A stretch of DNA of 64,000 nt from Pempheris klunzingeri (Eukaryota; Chordata; Actinopteri; Acropomatiformes; Pempheridae): contig NC_092017.1 in assembly GCF_042242105.1 (NCBI RefSeq), positions 14,301,932 to 14,365,931 on the forward strand. Direction: 5' to 3'. How positions within the stretch are numbered: the first letter of the stretch is position 1; each line of letters begins with the position of its first letter. A model generated the notes under the pieces. It searched no databases, had not been told where the DNA came from, and worked only from the letters and a program-made list of their open reading frames with translations. Shown here one piece after another: positions 58,250 through 64,000 of this stretch. The translations under genes and the position numbers were made by a program.

Positions 58250-61200
58250 GTGTTCCTCAGGTAACCCTGGACCTGTTACAGTTTGAAAACATTGCCGTCC
58301 GGAGAGTCTTGACCACTGAAGAAGGTCTTGTTACCAAACTGGGAGTGACTGACTTTCCAACCTGCTACCTTTACTATCCTGGAGGCAACTTCACCAGACT
58401 CAAAGTGTGAGTATCTGTTTAATTACAATTCAAACATCCTGCCAACGTTAGGCAGCTTTACCTCTCGTAGCTCAATTTAAAAGATATAAGAAAATATGTC
58501 CAAACATATGCAAAATGTAAGATTTTGTATTCTTTTCAAATTGACATAATGTGTTGTGAGATTTATGATAAGATATAATAATAATTTTCTACATTTTCAT
58601 TATACAAGTTTATTGCATCCCTAATAGCAATATGACAAACCTAGGGATTTGTTGAACCAGTTACTGAAAGTTTTTACATTTGCTTTCACAAACACTTCAG
58701 TAGGTCATTATCTGCTTATGGATGTGATGTGTTTACATTTCAAGCATCAGTTGGTGCAACAGCAAGTAACCAAGCCAACCTCACATGATAGATCTGTCCA
58801 CTTCCACCTGAGCAGGGTTCAATTACATTCTGTGTTTTTAAATACAACAATAAAATAACAGTTTAAGGTCAATGTAGCAAAGGTCCAAAGTTATATTTTT
58901 TTTGTGGAAAGACAGAGCTTGAATTTTCCCCTGTATTTTGGCGTTGTGCTACCAATGAGGAAAACAAAGTCAATGCTGGTGCAGACTTGCTGTCTGAAGG
59001 TTTTGTTGTTCACACTTTCTTTTCCACACTAGCTGGTTACAATGTCAACATGCAAATAGAGGAAGCTGGACTGTAATAATAACCATGTCTGTACAATAAC
59101 AAGCACCACCGCCAACAGGATGCAACAGTGCTTTCAACTTCACGCCCAGAATTGCAGATGGTTATCTTGCAGACTGTTATTGACTTTATACTGAGGAACA
59201 TTTTAAAAGCAAGTGGGTGGATGTTATTGGTGTATGATGCGAGTATGAGTTATTTTTGTATTAATCTCCATAACCTCTCAAGGTTTTTACAGTAATTTCC
59301 ATTTAGCTCGATCTGAAATACACAAACACCAAGTTTATTTCCCTTTGGCTCCTATTGTTCCACACACAACAACTTTTGCTTTCTGACGAAAACCTTCATC
59401 GTGTGCTCATTATCTGAACCCTATTCATGAGAATACTTTTAAACATCTGGCCTCTTAATGGGATCAGAGCATCAAAATCGCTCCCATTATTCACTATCAT
59501 AAAGCGGCGCTGATCATTCCTCACCCTGCAAATTCATCTGCTGTTTCTGCCTCTTTGTTTGGCTGTTTCAATAACTTGGCATGCAAAGAGGACTCTTTTT
59601 AGTTGACAAATGCAAAAAGGAAATGATTTATTGCTGATTTATTTATTCACCCTCCATCTCTCCCCTTCCAACCCCCCTCATCTCCATCACTGTACAGAGG
59701 GGAGGTTTTTTAATTTCTTGCATGAAAACAATGCCATTGCTTTTCTGGCTTCACCTGCCAAACAAGCCCCAGCCGCACACGGCGACAGATGGCCTCCCAT
59801 CATCACTGAATGTCTGATTGATCCTGGGAGAGCAGAGTGTGCCTCTGTGTGTGTGTGTGTGAGTGTGTGTGTGTGTGTGCACGCGTGTGAGTGTGCGGGG
59901 GCGTCTCACACCGTCATGCATGTAATGTGTGCTGGTCCCAGGTGAATGCATTCCCTCCCAGCTCACAGTGATGCCTGCCTGCCTGTGGGCCCTGGGGATC
60001 GCTGGATGAATGGCTCTCCCTCCACATCTGTACACTCCCACCAGACACGCAGGTGTAATTGAGTCCCGGCTGGTGTGAGTGAGCGTGGGCCCAGAGTATC
60101 CATCCTCCTTATTACCATCCTGTTCCAGTTTTACAATGCTCTCTCTCTCTCTCTCTCTAGCTCTCCCTCTCTCTGTCGCTGACAAGGAGAGAAAGCAAAT
60201 GAGAGGATGTGAGGAGTGGAGGGGGAGGAGAGGTAGAGAAAGAGAGAGAGATAGAGAGAGAGAGAGCACATTAATGGCTGCAATTCCAGTTGCAGGCTTA
60301 TCACATGGCTTAATGATCATCTCTCTCTCTCTCTTAGTTCCACACTACTCTGACACCATCTGCTCAGTGTTTGAAATGCGTTCCCGTAAGTGTGTAAAAT
60401 ATATGGCCACAAAAAATACAGGTCATAAAACATTTTTTATGGCAGTGGAGTGCTGAAACAAAAGCTTGCGATTAAAAAAAAACAACACATTTGTTTGAAG
60501 TTCTATGCAGAATTATAGCCATGCCCTTGACCCTCGGTCATACATGGACACTAGATGGCCAAAAGTGTGTGGTGAGCCAAACATGACATCCACAGGTGAT
60601 TGTTGAACATCTCCTTCCAAAACGAATTTGAATTCTGTGACTGCTTTATACAAGATTGATAGTGTCAGTTATTGATGACTCTGAACATTTCTTTATGGAC
60701 TTCTGTTTGTGCATGAGGTCATTGTCATGTTGAAACAGGAAAGCGCCTTCACCAAACCGTTGCCACAGAGCTGGTAACGCACTGTTGTCTAAAATATGAT
60801 TGTATGCTGCAGCATTGAGATATCCCTTAATCAGAACTAAGGGGTCCAGCTCAAACCATGTGAATATATTAATACAATATATCAAGTACACAAAAGTATG
60901 TGGAGAGGCTTGTGTTGATACTTTTTAGCATGTAGATTATGTTGAGTGACTGAAAGGTCAGTCTCACCTGTCCTTCTCTCCCTCAGCAACATCGAGGCTC
61001 GTACTTTCTACTCTTACGCCCTCCAGAGGTTGCCGGGGGTGGTGCGATCCGGGAAGCCTCCTCCAGTTGCCACAGGCGTCCACACCAACAGCACATCGGA
61101 GCCTTGGAGACCCTTCAACAGGTATGGACATTACATGCTGCAAGAAGCTGTCTTGCTCTGCTCAGTCTTATTATTTGTTGACTTGAAGTTTGCGTGCATA

Positions 61201-61349
61201 TGTGTGCCTGTGTGCCCAGGTCCAGGGTGTACATGGCAGACTTGGAGTCAACGCTGCACTACTCTCTGCGTGTGGAGCTGGCTGCTCATACTGTCATCAA
61301 AGGACAAGCCCTGATTTCTCTCAAGAAGTACATCTCTGTTCTGGCAAAG
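52980..61349 (+). CDS. qsox1: Quiescin sulfhydryl oxidase 1, 5' part (8 exons, 350 codons), continues off the right edge
   Basis: Exons: 52980-53274, 54124-54224, 55887-55935, 56236-56338, 57836-57926, 58261-58406, 60987-61121, 61220-61349; all phases agree. QSOX enzymes oxidise protein thiols to disulfides, passing electrons from a thioredoxin CxxC to an FAD-bound Erv domain and O2, in the Golgi and outside the cell. Visible here are a signal peptide core (residues 27-40, AVWLCFCLLFSSAA), thioredoxin domain 1 with FYASWCGHC (Cys80 and Cys83), a TGYPTIK cis-Pro loop, a second thioredoxin-like domain without CxxC (LALIFEGPKSYIGRE, GVTDFPTCYLYYPGG), and the start of the helix-rich region (YMADLESTLHYSLRVE, LKKYISVLAK). 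The Erv domain and C-terminal membrane anchor should lie beyond 64000. QSOX2 is excluded mainly by the CEP350 neighbour. Confidence 0.94.
53275..54123 (+). other. qsox1: qsox1 intron 1
   Basis: 849 bp, donor GTAGGT, acceptor TTACTCAG. Nothing else was recognised. Confidence 0.7.
54225..55886 (+). other. qsox1: qsox1 intron 2, acceptor built on a (CT)n repeat
   Basis: 1.66 kb, AT-rich. It ends with a (CT)n tract at 55856-55878 followed by ACTTCACAG, so the microsatellite serves as the polypyrimidine tract of exon 3. Confidence 0.7.
55856..55878 (+). repeat. (CT)n microsatellite at the qsox1 exon 3 acceptor
   Basis: About 11 CT units end 8 nt before the AG of the exon 3 acceptor. Confidence 0.93.
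56339..57835 (+). other. qsox1: qsox1 intron 4
   Basis: 1.5 kb, AT-rich, with a short CA stretch at 56348-56372 near the donor. No exon or repeat family was recognised. Confidence 0.65.
57927..58260 (+). other. qsox1: qsox1 intron 5 with (GT)n next to the acceptor
   Basis: 334 bp, donor GTAATA. A (GT)n tract at 58217-58246 is followed by ACTGTGTTCCTCAG, leaving only a short pyrimidine tract before exon 6. Confidence 0.8.
58217..58246 (+). repeat. (GT)n microsatellite at the qsox1 exon 6 acceptor
   Basis: About 15 uninterrupted GT units end 14 nt before the exon 6 start at 58261. Confidence 0.95.
59845..59890 (+). repeat. (GT)n imperfect microsatellite
   Basis: GT units interrupted by GAGT and CACGCG. 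Confidence 0.9.
60139..60177 (+). repeat. (CT)n imperfect microsatellite
   Basis: CT units with AG and CCCT interruptions. With the GA tract at 60233-60266 it forms an inverted pair that could fold into a hairpin. Confidence 0.9.
60233..60266 (+). repeat. (GA)n imperfect microsatellite
   Basis: GA units with AA and TA interruptions. It is complementary to the CT tract about 60 bp upstream. Confidence 0.9.
60560..60905 (-). mobile_element. Decayed Tc1-like transposon fragment
   Basis: The minus strand encodes part of a Tc1-type transposase between about 60700 and 60860: LVLIKGYLNAAAYNHIL, then LPALWQRFGEGAFLFQHDND, where the final HDN carries the second catalytic Asp. The C-terminal catalytic part (the SPDLNPIE region) is missing. 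Flanking phrases GGCCAAAAGTGTGTGG (near 60560) and CACAAAAGTATGTGGAG (near 60888) resemble Tc1 end sequences but stand in direct, not inverted, orientation, so the fragment is rearranged. Confidence 0.78.
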
Positions 61350-62703
61350 GTATGTGTACCAGAGAGAGCACTGCACACACACACATACACATACACACAA
61401 AACGTGTAAACGTGATTTTTAGTGCTTTTAAAAAAAGAAAATTGGATAACAATTTGGATAATACAAAATAACACTTGGCATGAAAACTGAAATTATTTGA
61501 TTGATTCTTTGTTTAGAAGGACTCTGTTGCATAATAAGCGATTCACTCACTTTTCCCCACATTTCATTTCACCTTATATTATCAGAAACATTTTCCTAAC
61601 TAGGATTGTTTACTGTAAATAATGATGATCAGGAAAGAAAATGCCTTTTGGATCCATAAAACATAAAATAGAGTTAAAACTGTTTAAACTGGTTTGTGTG
61701 TCTAAAAGCTGAAAATGGTCAGAAAACAAAAATGAAAAGTGCATGCCAGTGCTTCCCTCTTTACACACTTGGCGCTCCGATGACAATGAACATCCAGGCA
61801 ACACAAATGTGTAGTTACAGCAGGTCACCACTAGATGGGGAGTGAGACAGTAGAAAATTTGCTCACACTGTAGATTTGGGCTGTTGTTTTGCAGCATTTA
61901 GCATAAGGTTCACTCCTCTCAACAGGTCTTATTTATTCCTTTAGAATCCATTACATTATTCTGTAAATTCACCTAAGTGAAAGTTTTGGTGAATGCACTT
62001 TTGTTTTTCACCACACACTTACACACATCATTGACAGCAGAAGTGGATGGCATTGACTAGGGCGACTAGAGCAGGAACACAAAGACTCTCTGGGGTATTG
62101 TTGACCCTCTTGATGTTGGCTCCCAGGGGGATTGAAGCGTGGCTCCCACCCACTTGGTGCCCAGAGGCTTTACACAGACACATCCTGATTACAATCAAAC
62201 CTCCTTGGGATATCCCAACCACTACTCCTCCTCTTCCTCGTCTTTCTCCTCATGCAGTATTCCTACCCTTGGCTTCACAGAGGCATTTCTGAATTTTTTT
62301 TTTTGCCTCTTTCCTCTTTGACCTCCTCCTTTTCTATTTCTTTTCTGCTCTCATCCATCTTAAATTTTAAAGGATACAAATTTCTTTTTATATTTTTCCC
62401 AGGATCTCATGTTTGTTTGAATTATCAGTTTATATTTACATCTAATATGTCATTTTATTTCAGCTTTTGGTAGCTTTCTTCGAGCGTTTTCCGCTACTGA
62501 TCATATATTCCCTTGCTCCCTCTTTTCCTCCTTCCCCACTGAAGTGTGCCAGCCATGCAAGCATGTTGTGATGATGAGGCCTGACTTGCTAGCCCTGTCC
62601 CTATTGGCTACACACCAGGTTGTATCACTGCCCTAGTCTGCCACCAATCTCTCTGATTATATCTCACTCTCAAGGGAGGCGTTGTAGCAAGCTAGTGTGT
62701 ATC

Positions 62704-62765
62704 AGCGTATGTGTGTGTATGAAAGAAGTATGTGCATGCGTGAGTGTGTGTGTGTGTATGTGTGG
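62704..62765 (+). repeat. TG-rich imperfect microsatellite
   Basis: Interrupted TG units including TGTGTGTATG and GAGTGTGTGTG. Confidence 0.8.
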
Positions 62766-63596
62766 TGGGGGGACAGAGCACTGTGGCCTCCCATTAGCTC
62801 CAGCTTGTTTAGTCAATAGCGGCAGGTCCCTGTGGTATTTTTAGCCTGTCCCCCTACCAGAATGGACCAGCTGCTCAAAAGGGCTTTGTGTGTCTGAGGA
62901 GACGTCATTGTTGTTGCAGCTGACTTGTGACTTGTTGTTTGACTAAGGGACCTCGCCACAAAGAGGCTGAATCATTTCAATCAGTCAGAAAGTAACAGTA
63001 AATTTAAGACAAATAAATAGAGAGTGAAACAGTGTAAAAAGAATCAAAGAAGATTTAGGATGAGAGTGGATGATACTTTCATTCAAATAACTGTTGACTG
63101 ATGAAGAAATGGAAGAAACTGTTAAAATGTTCTGTCTTCCTGATTACCGATGCAACATGTAAAACTCTGCGTGAGTCATGTGATTAGATTAGAGTGAAAG
63201 TGACTCACGATGTCCTGACCACAGTATGAGTGTCATTGCTTCACACCAGTGACTCTGTCATGACGCACTTTTTAATTTTTACCAAATAATTAGTGAGAAG
63301 TGTGTTTGCATTCATGACGAAGTGTATCTGCATAATATTTTCACTATTCATTAATCTGCCAGGGTATTATGTTAATTAACTGACCAATCATTTTGTCTAT
63401 ACAACATAACTGGAGTCCAATTGGACATCTTTAGATTACTTTAGATTAACATTGCGAAACCCAAAGATATTCAGTTTATTTTGATGTAAAACGAGAAAAA
63501 AGTAACTATTACTCACATTTGAGAAGCTGGAATCATCAAATGGTTTTTTTTGGCTTGAAAATTGCTTTCTATACGTCGATACATCGATCCACTAAT

Positions 63597-63631
63597 CTTG
63601 GGGACACACACAGTCTGTGTGTGTCCCCAAG
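63597..63631. repeat. Perfect palindrome with 17-bp arms and a 1-nt centre
   Basis: CTTGGGGACACACACAG at 63597-63613 is the exact reverse complement of CTGTGTGTGTCCCCAAG at 63615-63631, with a single T between. It lies in qsox1 intron 8 with no obvious transposon context. Confidence 0.92.
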
Positions 63632-64000
63632 TGTTCATCTTCATCATGTATGTGAATCGTTTCTCTGTCCAAGAACTGTAATTCCATAAATTATTTTTTC
63701 TTTTCTTTTCTATCCATAATCATCCCATCATTGTATCTCCACATCCAAACATGTAAACATGGGTTTTGTTTAGCTTTTTTTGCTTTTCTTCATTTTTTGC
63801 ACACGGTCATAATATTACTAGATTTACTGTCTTGTCAGGCTGAAGCCGGATTTATGAATCCTCTACATGTATATGAGGATTAAAAAAGTGGATCTTGGGA
63901 AGCATGAGAGCATTACAGCGAGGTTTTTAAGGATTACACCTCTATCCTGCTTTTCTTGAAAGAAGCCCTTCAGCCCAGAGAGGACAAATGGTCTTTGGGA

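Larger units (their letters stand above)
58407..60986 (+). other. qsox1: qsox1 intron 6 with microsatellites, a Tc1 relic and possible conserved blocks
   Basis: 2.6 kb. Contents in order: AT-rich sequence, a repeat-free stretch at about 59440-59810, GT repeat 59845-59890, a GC-richer block about 59940-60120, CT and GA repeats (60139-60177, 60233-60266, 60320-60334), a cryptic exon-like segment 60338-60385, and a decayed Tc1-like fragment about 60545-60905. Confidence 0.65.
61350..64000 (+). other. qsox1: qsox1 intron 8, 5' part, reaching the window edge
   Basis: The donor GTATGT at 61350 opens an intron of more than 2.6 kb. I looked for the next exon (family wording near YFPGR and NEWL) and found none. 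The stretch holds a TG-rich tract at about 62704-62765, an exact 17-bp-arm palindrome at 63597-63631, and repeat-free sequence with homeodomain-like TAATTA cores at about 63270-63390. Confidence 0.65.

Noticed and set aside
59751..60320. 189-codon minus-strand open frame
   Set aside because: Created by CT, GA and GT microsatellites (Ser-Leu and His-Thr runs), with no homology or splice support.
1..64000. CRISPR arrays, operons, phage or bacterial defence systems
   Set aside because: The DNA is plainly vertebrate nuclear. Tandem repeats are microsatellites, and no spacer-repeat pattern is present.
1..64000. tRNA, rRNA or snRNA genes
   Set aside because: I looked for T-loop GGTTCRANNCC and A/B-box pairs and saw no convincing cloverleaf. 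A dedicated scan (tRNAscan-SE, Infernal) would be decisive.

Overview
This window is vertebrate nuclear DNA, most likely from a spiny-rayed (percomorph) teleost fish. Three things point that way: long genes with GT-AG introns of about 80 bp to several kb, a dense set of dinucleotide microsatellites, and fish-type interspersed repeats (Tc1-like transposons, L2/Maui-like LINE remnants with ATTCTG tails, and repeats rich in GCTAAGCTAAC). The species cannot be named from the sequence alone. Gene names rest on family sequences I remember; no search was run.

Layout. About 1-17.7 kb is mostly intergenic or intronic and repeat-rich. It holds a Tc1/mariner element with near-identical long terminal inverted repeats (952-2192), one minus-strand coding exon of a gene I do not recognise (2285-2847), several repeat relics, and a truncated L2-type LINE (about 10739-13206) with a 495-bp inverted-repeat element nested in its 3' part. 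A CpG-containing promoter and non-coding first exon lie at about 17.8-18.25 kb. From there the plus-strand gene cep350 runs to 48160, followed by a 3' UTR of about 3.3 kb. I could join 36 coding exons into one 3,162-codon reading frame with compatible phases throughout, close to the length I remember for human CEP350 (about 3,117). The gene encodes a large coiled-coil centrosomal protein with a CAP-Gly domain.

From 52980 the plus-strand gene qsox1 begins. It encodes a secreted or Golgi quiescin sulfhydryl oxidase. Eight exons (350 codons) cover the signal peptide, the first thioredoxin domain with its WCGHC active site, the redox-inactive second thioredoxin-like domain and the start of the helix-rich region. 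The FAD-binding Erv domain lies beyond the right edge. The CEP350-QSOX1 order and orientation match human 1q25.

The two genes are neighbours by synteny and share no known pathway. No bacterial-type operon, CRISPR array, phage, tRNA or rRNA was seen. The observations most worth checking are a frame-preserving 123-nt candidate cassette exon in cep350, a perfect 15-bp hairpin plus tiny uORFs in the cep350 leader, UG- and CU-microsatellites used as 3' splice-site tracts in qsox1, and the transposon with an unusual DDE spacing.
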